Assembly (NCBI GenBank): GCA_017481395.1
Contig: JAFUPE010000055.1
Span: 1 to 29,210 of the forward strand
Length of the DNA stretch: 29,210 bases
DNA from: Ruminococcus sp.
Lineage (GTDB): Bacteria > Bacillota_A > Clostridia > Oscillospirales > Acutalibacteraceae
Direction of reading: 5' to 3'
Under the pieces are notes generated by a model. It saw nothing but the letters and a program-made list of their open reading frames with translations, did not search any database and had not been told where the DNA came from. Both the position numbers and the translations under genes were made by a program. Below, one piece after another: positions 7,053-13,363 of this stretch; positions within the stretch are counted from its first letter, which is position 1; the number at the start of each line of letters is the position of its first letter.

Positions 7053-7988
7053 GTGGAGCATTTGTTTATTATCAATCCTGCGGCAGGAAAAGCCGACAAA
7101 AGTAAGGAACTTATTGAAAAAATCAAAAGCGTCAAAACCGAGGACAAGGTGACAATTAAGATTACAGAAGGTCCCGGTGCGGCAACTGAAATAGTTAAAA
7201 AGCATCTCAGTGAGGCAGACGACTTTGTAAGAGTGTACGCCTGCGGCGGTGACGGAACCGCTAACGAGGTTTTAATAGGCGTAATAGGCTTTGATAATTG
7301 CGCTTTGGGTGTGGTGCCTATGGGCTCGGGCAATGATTTTGTCCGTTCATTTGAAGATAACACCAAAAGCGACTTTGTGGATATGCAAGCGATGATGATG
7401 GGTGAGGATACGGCTATTGACGTTATGGAGTGTCAGGGCAGATATTCGATGAACAATATGTCGGTTGGTTTTGATGCGGCAGTTGCGAAGAATGTTGATA
7501 AGTTTAAAAGGCTCCCATTGGTTTCAGGCAGTCTCGCTTATAAAATATCTATTGTTTATTGCCTTTTTACTAAGCGTAAGCATAAGTACAGAATGATTGC
7601 TGACGGCAAGGAATATGTAAGCTCAGAGGTAAAGACCCTGCTTGCAGTTGCAGGTAACGGCAAATATTACGGCGGAGGTATCAAGGCGACCCCGCTGGCA
7701 GAGTTTAACGACGGAAAAATTGAGTTTATGCACATAAAAACCATTTCGGCGGTAAGGTTTATTTTCCTTATCAACACCTACATAAAGGGCGAGCATATTG
7801 ATAACCCGAGGTTTCCTTTTGTTAAGCATATCAAATGCGAAAGTATAACCTTTGAAAGCGACCAAAATATTGACATAGGTTTTGACGGAGAAATTCTTTC
7901 GCTTAAAAATCCCACCGTCAGAATTATTCCATCTGCAATAAAGGTTATTGTTCCGAAAGTTACGGAAAAAGTTGCGGCTACTGTATAA
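7053..7988 (+). CDS. Diacylglycerol kinase family lipid kinase
   Basis: The 311-aa protein matches the DagK/YegS family, which phosphorylates diacylglycerol or related lipids with ATP at the inner face of the membrane and so recycles lipid for phospholipid synthesis. The catalytic N-domain shows NPAAG (8-12), GGDGTANEV (65-73) and PMGSGNDFVRS (89-99). The C-terminal beta-sandwich domain contains GNGKYYGGGIKATP. The start is GTG at 7053 with GAGGGGTG six bases upstream, so a weak start codon is paired with a good ribosome site. It is probably in one operon with maf. A strong terminator follows directly. Confidence 0.9.
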   Translation: MEHLFIINPAAGKADKSKELIEKIKSVKTEDKVTIKITEGPGAATEIVKKHLSEADDFVRVYACGGDGTANEVLIGVIGFDNCALGVVPMGSGNDFVRSFEDNTKSDFVDMQAMMMGEDTAIDVMECQGRYSMNNMSVGFDAAVAKNVDKFKRLPLVSGSLAYKISIVYCLFTKRKHKYRMIADGKEYVSSEVKTLLAVAGNGKYYGGGIKATPLAEFNDGKIEFMHIKTISAVRFIFLINTYIKGEHIDNPRFPFVKHIKCESITFESDQNIDIGFDGEILSLKNPTVRIIPSAIKVIVPKVTEKVAATV

Positions 7989-8000
7989 AATATCAAGTAA

Positions 8001-8040
8001 AATCCCCGACAGGCTTTGAAGTCTGTCGGGGATTGATGTT
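8001..8040. terminator. Terminator between convergent lipid kinase and GH13 genes
   Basis: A perfect 12-bp stem (8001-8012 with 8023-8034) rich in G/C is followed by GATGTTT on the plus strand. On the minus strand the stem is followed by TTTTA. It probably serves both genes. Confidence 0.8.
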
Positions 8041-8048
8041 TATAAAAA

Positions 8049-9596
8049 TTATTTTGTTTTGATAATTACAAATGAGGATGCAGAAATTTTAGCTGTCTTG
8101 CCGTCGAACTCTGCGTTGCCGATTGTGTAAATACGTTCAAGCTCGGGCTCGTTAAAGGAAATCTCAACGTCTTTGCCTGAGGGATTTACAAAAACAGCAT
8201 AGTCGCCTCTGCGGTATGCGAAGGGATACTTGTTTTTCTCGCCGTAGATAAGCTCAAACTCGCTGTCGTTTGCAAGCTGAGGAATTTCGTGACGAAGCTT
8301 TATAATGTTTGTTACGTTCTCAAAGATACCGCCTTTTTTGTCCTTCTGGTTCTCAACGGTAGGAGCATTTTCATTACCGTCTACAGGCAGATAAAGCTTA
8401 TCGGCACTTGCTTTTGAGAAGCCTAAGTTCTCGCTTGAGTCCCACTGCATAGGAGTACGGGAGCCTGTACGAGAGAAACCGCCCTCTTTGCTTACAAGCT
8501 CTGTCTGGTATCTCATGCCAAGCTCGTCGCCGTAGTAAAGGAAAGGCACACCGGGCATAGTGAACATCATTGCGTGGCTTAGCTTGATGGTGTCATCATC
8601 CATATAGAAGGTGCCTCGGGGCATATCGTGATTATTGGTCATAAAGGAAATGTAGCCTAAATCTTTGGTACGCTCGTAGTTTACAAGATACTCGTCAAGG
8701 AAAGTGGAAATATCGCCTTTGCCGTCTTTGCAGAAGAAGCTGTGGTTTTCACCGTCTACAAGATAGCGGAAGAGAGTAGAGTAGCCGTTGCCGTAATGGT
8801 CGAGGTAAAAATCCATGTGGAAACCGCCGTTTTTGATAGAACGCTGAGGATTGCACCACTCCGAAACCAATGCGGCATTGGGGTAGTCTTTGTCCATCAT
8901 TTCTCTTACATCTCGCCAGATTGCGGCTGTAGCAATTTTTTCGTCATCGTTTTTAACCAATGAGTCAGCCATATCGACCCTGAAGCCGTCAACGCCAAAG
9001 TCAAGCCAGTGACGCATAACGTCCTTAAGTGCTTCGGCAGAAGCCTTTGCAGAAGGGTGGTCGTGGGGTAACTGCCACTGGGGATGGGTTACTTCGTAAA
9101 AGCCGTAGTTAAGTGCAGGCTGAGAGGAGAAGTAGTTAACTAAATAGTTGCCGTCACGCTCGCAGATACCGCACATAAGTCTGTACTCGGGAGGAGCTTC
9201 CCAAACGCAGTTTGTAAAGATGTAACGGTCTGTGAATTCGCTCTTTTTAGCTTTTTTTGCCTCTTGAAACCAAGGGTGAGTGTCAGAAGTATGACCGGGA
9301 ACAAGGTCAAGAAGAATGTGCATATCCATACTGTGAGCCTTGTCCAGAAGCTCCTTAAGGTCAGCCTCGTTTCCGTAACGCTCGGCGACCTTCTTATGGT
9401 TTCTGACGTCATAGCCTGCATCCATAAAGGGTGAATCATAAATAGGATTGAGCCATATTGCGTTACAGCCTAAGCCCTTAACGTAGTCGAGCTTTTCGGT
9501 AATACCCTTAAGGTCACCGATACCGTCACCGTTTGTGTCGTAAAAGCTCTGGGGATATATTTCGTAAAAAACTGCATCTTTAAGCCAGTTTGGCAT
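8049..9596 (-). CDS. Cytoplasmic GH13 alpha-glucosidase (oligo-1,6-glucosidase-like)
   Basis: The 515-aa protein is a full GH13 (beta/alpha)8 barrel enzyme without signal peptide. Conserved regions are LLDLVPGHTSD, GVDGFRVDMA with nucleophile Asp208, LVSEWCNP with acid/base Glu246, and FMTNNHDMPR with transition-state Asp324, followed by a C-terminal beta domain. The sequence FYEIYPQSFYDTNGDGIGDL and GSRTPMQWD fit the oligo-1,6-glucosidase / trehalose-forming branch, so it likely cleaves imported malto- or isomalto-oligosaccharides; exact linkage preference cannot be read. The ATG has AAGGAGG about eight bases upstream and its own promoter (9627-9655). It is the only carbohydrate hydrolase in the window and would complement the secreted starch-binding proteins. 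Confidence 0.9.
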   Translation of the reverse strand: MPNWLKDAVFYEIYPQSFYDTNGDGIGDLKGITEKLDYVKGLGCNAIWLNPIYDSPFMDAGYDVRNHKKVAERYGNEADLKELLDKAHSMDMHILLDLVPGHTSDTHPWFQEAKKAKKSEFTDRYIFTNCVWEAPPEYRLMCGICERDGNYLVNYFSSQPALNYGFYEVTHPQWQLPHDHPSAKASAEALKDVMRHWLDFGVDGFRVDMADSLVKNDDEKIATAAIWRDVREMMDKDYPNAALVSEWCNPQRSIKNGGFHMDFYLDHYGNGYSTLFRYLVDGENHSFFCKDGKGDISTFLDEYLVNYERTKDLGYISFMTNNHDMPRGTFYMDDDTIKLSHAMMFTMPGVPFLYYGDELGMRYQTELVSKEGGFSRTGSRTPMQWDSSENLGFSKASADKLYLPVDGNENAPTVENQKDKKGGIFENVTNIIKLRHEIPQLANDSEFELIYGEKNKYPFAYRRGDYAVFVNPSGKDVEISFNEPELERIYTIGNAEFDGKTAKISASSFVIIKTK

Positions 9597-9626
9597 AAGA
9601 GTAACCTCCTTAAAATTTATACATTC

Positions 9627-9655
9627 AATATACCATTTTTACTCTGGGTTTGCAA
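9627..9655 (-). promoter_or_regulatory. Promoter of the GH13 gene
   Basis: On the minus strand TTGCAA (9655-9650), a 17-base spacer and TATATT (9632-9627). No clear operator is seen next to it. Confidence 0.75.
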
Positions 9656-9700
9656 TAGATTTTCGCAACTTAGAATTATTTTACATCCAAAAACATTCAC

Positions 9701-9729
9701 TTGCAAACAGCTCATATTTTTCATAGTAT
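9701..9729 (+). promoter_or_regulatory. Putative promoter of the MecA-like gene
   Basis: TTGCAA (9701-9706), a 17-base spacer and TAGTAT (9724-9729), a four-of-six -10. It would start transcription about 20 bases before the ATG at 9755. Confidence 0.55.
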
Positions 9730-9754
9730 GGAGTGTATGAAAGGATTGAACCTT

Positions 9755-10321
9755 ATGACCATAGAACAGCTTGACAAAAGCAGGATTCTTATATCTCTTA
9801 AGAATGCAGATATGGATGCATATTCAATAAGTATAGATAAGCTTAATATAAAGGATAAAGCCTGCAAGGAAACGTTTAAGAGCATTTTAAAAACTGCCCT
9901 TGATAAGGTAGGCATAAGTACTGTGGATAAGGCGGTGCTTGTTGAGGCGATGCCCCACAGAGAGGGAATGCTTATTTTGGTGACGGTGGATTTTATGCAC
10001 AGTATCCGCAAGGTTTACCGAGTAAAAAAGCCTAAGATGCTGCCTTGTTGCAAATTTGACAGTGCCGAGGGGCTTCTTTCCTGCATGGAGCTTTTAAAGC
10101 ATGAAAAAATCAGACTTTTTCCAAATTCCTTGTGGCAGTATCAAAAGGCGTTTTATCTTATTTTTGATTATGCAGGAATTCCCCCCAGAGCAAAAGCGAT
10201 TCTCAGCGAATATTCAAAGTGCCACTGTGTAAGCCTTACACGCCTTGCACGAATCAAAGAAGCAGGCAAGGAACTTTTAAGCTATAATGCAGTAGAGCAG
10301 ATTGCAAAGGTGTTTGATTGA
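9755..10321 (+). CDS. MecA-like adaptor protein
   Basis: The 188-aa protein begins MTIEQLDKSRILISL followed by an acidic NADMDAYSIS segment, which is the pattern of MecA/YpbH adaptors. These bring substrates such as ComK to the ClpC unfoldase for degradation by ClpP. The N-domain (about 1-75) would bind substrate and the C-domain (about 85-188) would bind ClpC. The protein is shorter than typical Bacillus MecA. The start at 9755 is preferred over TTG 9701 because AAAGGA lies nine bases upstream and because the promoter overlaps the earlier codon. Transcribed divergently from the GH13 gene. The assignment rests mainly on the N-terminal pattern and the size. Confidence 0.65.
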   Translation: MTIEQLDKSRILISLKNADMDAYSISIDKLNIKDKACKETFKSILKTALDKVGISTVDKAVLVEAMPHREGMLILVTVDFMHSIRKVYRVKKPKMLPCCKFDSAEGLLSCMELLKHEKIRLFPNSLWQYQKAFYLIFDYAGIPPRAKAILSEYSKCHCVSLTRLARIKEAGKELLSYNAVEQIAKVFD

Positions 10322-10333
10322 TGTAACCTTAAC

Positions 10334-10411
10334 CGTAGGGGCGGATATTATCCGCCCGAAAGCTTTCATATTATGGCAATGTATAACGGGCGATTAATAA
10401 TCGGCCCTACG
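10334..10411. repeat. 78-bp palindromic MITE-like intergenic element
   Basis: The ends CGTAGGGGC (10334-10342) and GGCCCTACG (10403-10411) are inverted repeats with one mismatch. Each end continues into a sub-palindrome (GGCGGATATTATCCGCC on the left, CGGGCGATTAATAATCGGCC on the right). Similar GTAGGGGCG...CGCCCCTACG elements are scattered in many Clostridia genomes (from memory). It carries no ORF. Confidence 0.7.
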
Positions 10412-10412
10412 C

Positions 10413-10444
10413 AAAACCACCTTCGACACTAAAAGCCGAAGGTG
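10413..10444 (-). terminator. Terminator of the XRE regulator gene
   Basis: CACCTTCG (10418-10425) pairs with CGAAGGTG (10437-10444), directly after the minus-strand stop codon. The minus-strand tail is TTTTGC, so it is short. Confidence 0.6.
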
Positions 10445-10660
10445 TTACCTGTTGATGTTGGGGTTGTCTGTTAAATTTAAAATATAGTCTACGGAGACCT
10501 GATGGAATTTTGAAAGCTTAATGAGAATTTCTGTGGGGATGTCGCGTTGACCTAATTCGTAGTTGCTGTAAACCTGCTGAGAGCAGTTGAGTGTTTTTGC
10601 CATTTTAGCCTGAGATAAGTCCTTGTCTTCACGCAAATCTCGTATCCTTTTATACTGCAT
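10445..10660 (-). CDS. Small XRE-family repressor
   Basis: This 71-aa protein is a single Cro/cI-type helix-turn-helix: IRDLREDKDLSQAKMAKTL, then the recognition segment NCSQQVYSNYELGQRDIP and LIKLSKFHQVSVDYIL. It has no sensor domain. GAGGTGATTAT lies just before the ATG. It is transcribed away from the starch-binding protein gene at 10777, and the shared 116-base region holds two near-identical palindromes (10688-10703 and 10713-10728). The standard interpretation is a repressor that controls itself and the divergent gene. No toxin partner is adjacent, so an antitoxin role is unlikely. Confidence 0.88.
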   Translation of the reverse strand: MQYKRIRDLREDKDLSQAKMAKTLNCSQQVYSNYELGQRDIPTEILIKLSKFHQVSVDYILNLTDNPNINR

Positions 10661-10687
10661 ATAATCACCTCATGTTTAGAATAACAA

Positions 10688-10703
10688 ACCGCAATTTGCA
10701 GTA
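10688..10703. promoter_or_regulatory. Operator copy 1, candidate XRE repressor site
   Basis: ACCGCAATTTGCAGTA. Its first 15 bases are a near-palindrome with one mismatched pair (ACnGCAA-T-TTGCnGT). Copy 2 starts 25 bases later and differs at one base. Confidence 0.65.
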
Positions 10704-10732
10704 TTGACTTTTACCGCAAATTGCAGTAAAAT
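10704..10732 (+). promoter_or_regulatory. Promoter of the second starch-binding protein, covered by operator 2
   Basis: TTGACT (10704-10709), a 17-base spacer and TAAAAT (10727-10732). Operator copy 2 fills most of the spacer and the edge of the -10, so repressor binding would exclude RNA polymerase. Confidence 0.8.
10713..10728. promoter_or_regulatory. Operator copy 2, candidate XRE repressor site
   Basis: ACCGCAAATTGCAGTA, the same near-palindrome as copy 1 with one base changed at the centre. It lies inside the -35/-10 spacer of the promoter at 10704-10732. Confidence 0.7.
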
Positions 10733-10776
10733 ATTTTTGCTAAATAAATTTTGTTTAAAACGAGAGGAGAATATGT

Positions 10777-12750
10777 ATGAAACACTTAAAAATCAGAATA
10801 ACGACTATTTGCTTGGCTTTATTGGTCGCAATGTCTGCTATGTCATTACTGTTTGTATCGGCTAATGAAGCTGTACCGGACTTGACTGAAACGCCGTCTG
10901 CGGAAATCGTTTTTTCGGGTGCGTCCCTTACGCTCTATGATAATATCTGCATCAATTTCAAAGCAGAAGAGAGTTTATTTACAGAAGTCGGCTATGATAA
11001 TCCTTACGTTGTGTTTGAGATTAACGGCGAACAGTACACAGTAAGTGATTATGAGGTAGTAAACGGAAAATATGTATTTGATTTTGCTGATATTTCGCCT
11101 GCAAATATGAACGACACGGTTAAGGCTACTCTTTACGCAACCTTTGACGGCGTAGAGTACATAAGTGAAACCCGCGAGTATTCCGTAGCAACCTACTGCT
11201 ACAATATGCTTTCTAAGTACAGCACAGACGATTATGCTGAGCTTAGAACTCTGCTTGTAGATTTGCTTAACTACGGAGCAATGACTCAGGTTTACGAAAG
11301 CTACAACACAGATGAGCTTGTTAATGCAAAGCTTACAGAGGAGCAAAGGGCTTGGGGTACAAGTGACGCGCCTGTTTATAAAACAGTGCAGAACCTTTCT
11401 TATAAGACTATTGACAATCCAACTGTAATGTGGACAGGAGGAGGTCTTAATCTTGAGGATTCCGTTACAATGCGTTTCAAGATTTCAGCTGAAAGCATAG
11501 ATGACCTTACTGTAAAAGCAGAAACTGAAGAAAGCATCTGGACAATTTCTGCCGAAGAGTTTGAGGCGACTACAGGTGGTTACTATGTATTCTTCGATGG
11601 TTTAGATGCAAGTCAGATGAGCGAGCCTGTATATTTGACCATATATAACGGCGATACACCTGTCAGCAACACAATTTGCTATAGCATAGAATCCTATGCA
11701 TATTCAAAGCAAAGCAGTACCGATACAAATCTTGTTAATCTTTTAGAGGCAATGATGAAGTATGGAAATTCGGCTTATGCGTATGTAACTACTGAAAGCA
11801 TTGAAGAAGAGGAAACTACTGTGCCCGAGAACACTGAGCCTACAGAAGATGTAACGGTGCCTGTAACTCAGCCTTCTGACGATACTGAAACAATTTACTT
11901 TATAGATGGTACTGCTCAGGGCTGGATTGGAGATGCTGACGCTAAGATTTATATCTTAAATTACGAATCTAATGAAACGTACTTAGGTACAATGCAAGAT
12001 GAAAACACATGGGTATTTGAGATTCCTGTCGGTATGACAGCTATTTACTTCTATCGTTGCCAGAGTGAATTTACAAATACAGATGCATGGAACTCTTGGA
12101 CAACATGTGTAGCAGAAAGAGGTGACGAAAACACCTTTACTGCAACAAAAAATGAGGTTGGTTCTTGGTCGGGTGTTCCTTCGGCAAGTACTATTACTGT
12201 TTATTTTGAAAATACATACGGATGGACCAATGTTTATTGGCACGCTTGGAATAATTCGGGTGACACTACGAAGTGGCCGGGTGAAAATATGGAGAGTTTA
12301 GGTCGTAATATTTTCAAAGCAAAACTTGACCCCACCTTTAGAAGTATACGATTTAATAATGGAACAGGACGAGATGATGTCGATAGTGCTACAGACGATC
12401 TTGTTATTCCCGGAGATGGTTACATATATAGTGATGGCGCATGGATGCAGTATGATCCGAATGATATTTTAGCCGATGCCGAGATTGCTTTATATGTTAA
12501 AAATACAGAGGGATGGGGCAATGTTTACTGTTATATGTGGAATAGCACAGGAGAGCACAATAAAGCATGGCCCGGTGAAAAAATGGAAAAGGTAAGTGGA
12601 GATATCTATAAAATGACGGTTGATAGTTCTTATACGCATGTGATATTTAACAGTGGCCTAGGTGGAGTTCAGACGACTAATTTACAGATTCCTATAGACA
12701 ACAGAATGTATTGTAATAGTACAGGCGTATGGACTGTGTATAATGAATAA
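10777..12750 (+). CDS. Secreted starch-binding protein with duplicated N-terminal domain
   Basis: The 657-aa protein starts with a Sec signal peptide (basic start, hydrophobic 10-27, likely cut after VSA29). Residues 42-177 and 215-338 are two copies of a domain I cannot name: each has a beta-rich start (SLTLYDNICINFK; GLNLEDSVTMRFK), a YS(V/I)...Y motif and a helical end (LLVDLLNYGAM; NLLEAMMKYGN). A Glu/Thr/Pro linker (339-370) leads to three starch-binding modules: one diverged (371-460) and two CBM26-like with TNVYWHAWNN...WPGENME (about 468-560) and GNVYCYMWNS...AWPGEKME (about 566-657). There is no catalytic domain, dockerin or anchor motif. It is likely a starch-adherence protein. The promoter overlaps an XRE operator, and the 47-aa peptide gene follows with no terminator between. 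Confidence 0.88.
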   Translation: MKHLKIRITTICLALLVAMSAMSLLFVSANEAVPDLTETPSAEIVFSGASLTLYDNICINFKAEESLFTEVGYDNPYVVFEINGEQYTVSDYEVVNGKYVFDFADISPANMNDTVKATLYATFDGVEYISETREYSVATYCYNMLSKYSTDDYAELRTLLVDLLNYGAMTQVYESYNTDELVNAKLTEEQRAWGTSDAPVYKTVQNLSYKTIDNPTVMWTGGGLNLEDSVTMRFKISAESIDDLTVKAETEESIWTISAEEFEATTGGYYVFFDGLDASQMSEPVYLTIYNGDTPVSNTICYSIESYAYSKQSSTDTNLVNLLEAMMKYGNSAYAYVTTESIEEEETTVPENTEPTEDVTVPVTQPSDDTETIYFIDGTAQGWIGDADAKIYILNYESNETYLGTMQDENTWVFEIPVGMTAIYFYRCQSEFTNTDAWNSWTTCVAERGDENTFTATKNEVGSWSGVPSASTITVYFENTYGWTNVYWHAWNNSGDTTKWPGENMESLGRNIFKAKLDPTFRSIRFNNGTGRDDVDSATDDLVIPGDGYIYSDGAWMQYDPNDILADAEIALYVKNTEGWGNVYCYMWNSTGEHNKAWPGEKMEKVSGDIYKMTVDSSYTHVIFNSGLGGVQTTNLQIPIDNRMYCNSTGVWTVYNE

Positions 12751-12803
12751 GGGTTATATTTATGTACAAAAATAAAGATGCAATATGAAAGGAGGAGAGT
12801 TTT

Positions 12804-12947
12804 ATGCGAGAGTATCAATCCCCCGAAATTAAGATAACCGCTTTTGGTTGTGATGAGGTTTGTGCTGCGAGTAGCACTAACACAGATGATTCTAAACCCA
12901 CAGGCGGTGGCGGCGGAGTAGTTCTCCCTGATGATGATTGGACATAA
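12804..12947 (+). CDS. 47-aa YxxPEI / TGGG peptide, paralogue of the 38-aa peptide
   Basis: ATG at 12804 follows AAAGGAGGAGAG, an unusually strong ribosome site. The peptide shares with the one at 3298-3414 the YxxPEIxI start (YQSPEIKI), the EVxAASS middle (EVCAASS) and the TGGG motif, here extended to five Gly and followed by VVLPDDDWT. It has two Cys (16 and 20) that the first peptide lacks. It lies 53 bases after the starch-binding protein gene with no terminator between, so both should be made from one message controlled by the XRE operator. There is no signal peptide, so export, if any, would need processing or a dedicated transporter. Function is unknown; a RiPP-like precursor is an inference from the paralogue next to a radical SAM gene. 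Confidence 0.75.
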   Translation: MREYQSPEIKITAFGCDEVCAASSTNTDDSKPTGGGGGVVLPDDDWT

Positions 12948-12961
12948 TAATAAAAATGAAG

Positions 12962-12994
12962 CAAGTGTCGAGAAGATTCGGCACTTGTTTTGTT
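12962..12994 (+). terminator. Terminator after the 47-aa peptide gene
   Basis: A 10-bp stem with one G-U pair (12962-12971 with 12978-12987) is followed by TTTTGTT. Confidence 0.85.
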
Positions 12995-12998
12995 ATAT

Positions 12999-13022
12999 CT
13001 GCAAGGTTGCAGTACTTATAAT
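12999..13022 (+). promoter_or_regulatory. Palindrome plus TATAAT before the candidate ncRNA
   Basis: CTGCAAGGTTGCAG (12999-13012) is a perfect 14-bp palindrome. Its right half, TTGCAGTA, equals the right half of the XRE operators. A perfect TATAAT follows at 13017-13022. There is no good -35 at 16-18 bases, so promoter activity is uncertain. Confidence 0.4.
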
Positions 13023-13025
13023 AAG

Positions 13026-13215
13026 GCTCTGATGGTCTGGTATACTAAGCAATCATACCTCACAGATGCTACGCATTCCCTCGAATATCTACCCACTCAT
13101 TAAATTTGCCTGTATGCCAATGCACAGCATTTGCATACTTGTCGTCAAATTACCGTTTGCAGTTGATATTCTTGGGCTACGCACCCTCGGACGCACTAAT
13201 TAATCGTCATTTTTT
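13026..13215 (+). ncRNA. Candidate structured noncoding RNA, class not identified
   Basis: This gene-free stretch folds as nested stems. GAATATC (13083-13089) pairs with GATATTC (13165-13171), inside it AATTTG (13103-13108) pairs with CAAATT (13146-13151), and inside that a hairpin of 11 bp with one mismatch (13112-13123 with 13127-13138, loop ACA). GGTAT/ATACC (13039-13059), ATGC/GCAT (13066-13076) and GGG/CCC (13174-13186) form further hairpins. GCTACGCA followed by CCCTCG occurs twice (13068-13083 and 13176-13189). A TATAAT precedes it, and GACG/CGTC plus six T (13190-13215) end it, which favours the plus strand, though the stems also fit the minus strand. The size is like the Firmicutes raiA-motif RNA, but I cannot confirm that consensus from memory. 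Confidence 0.55.
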
Positions 13216-13246
13216 ATAAAAAATTTTGAATTTTTTCTGAAAAAGC

Positions 13247-13275
13247 TTGCAATCTTTTTTATTTTTGTGTAAAAT
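13247..13275 (+). promoter_or_regulatory. Promoter of the CdaR-type regulator gene
   Basis: TTGCAA (13247-13252), a 17-base spacer and TAAAAT (13270-13275), leaving a leader of about 80 bases before the ATG at 13364. Confidence 0.75.
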
Positions 13276-13363
13276 GTATATGAACATACTCGGTTTTTGG
13301 TATTATTTTTCCAAATGATTCGGGATTTTTACCATACGATAAAGAATTGCGGAGGCGGTTATT

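Noticed and set aside
10445..10660. Antitoxin of a toxin-antitoxin pair
   Set aside because: No toxin-sized ORF is adjacent; the divergent neighbour is a secreted starch-binding protein.
13026..13215. Degraded protein-coding gene
   Set aside because: Plus and minus frames contain several stops and no ribosome site, while complementary arms are extensive.
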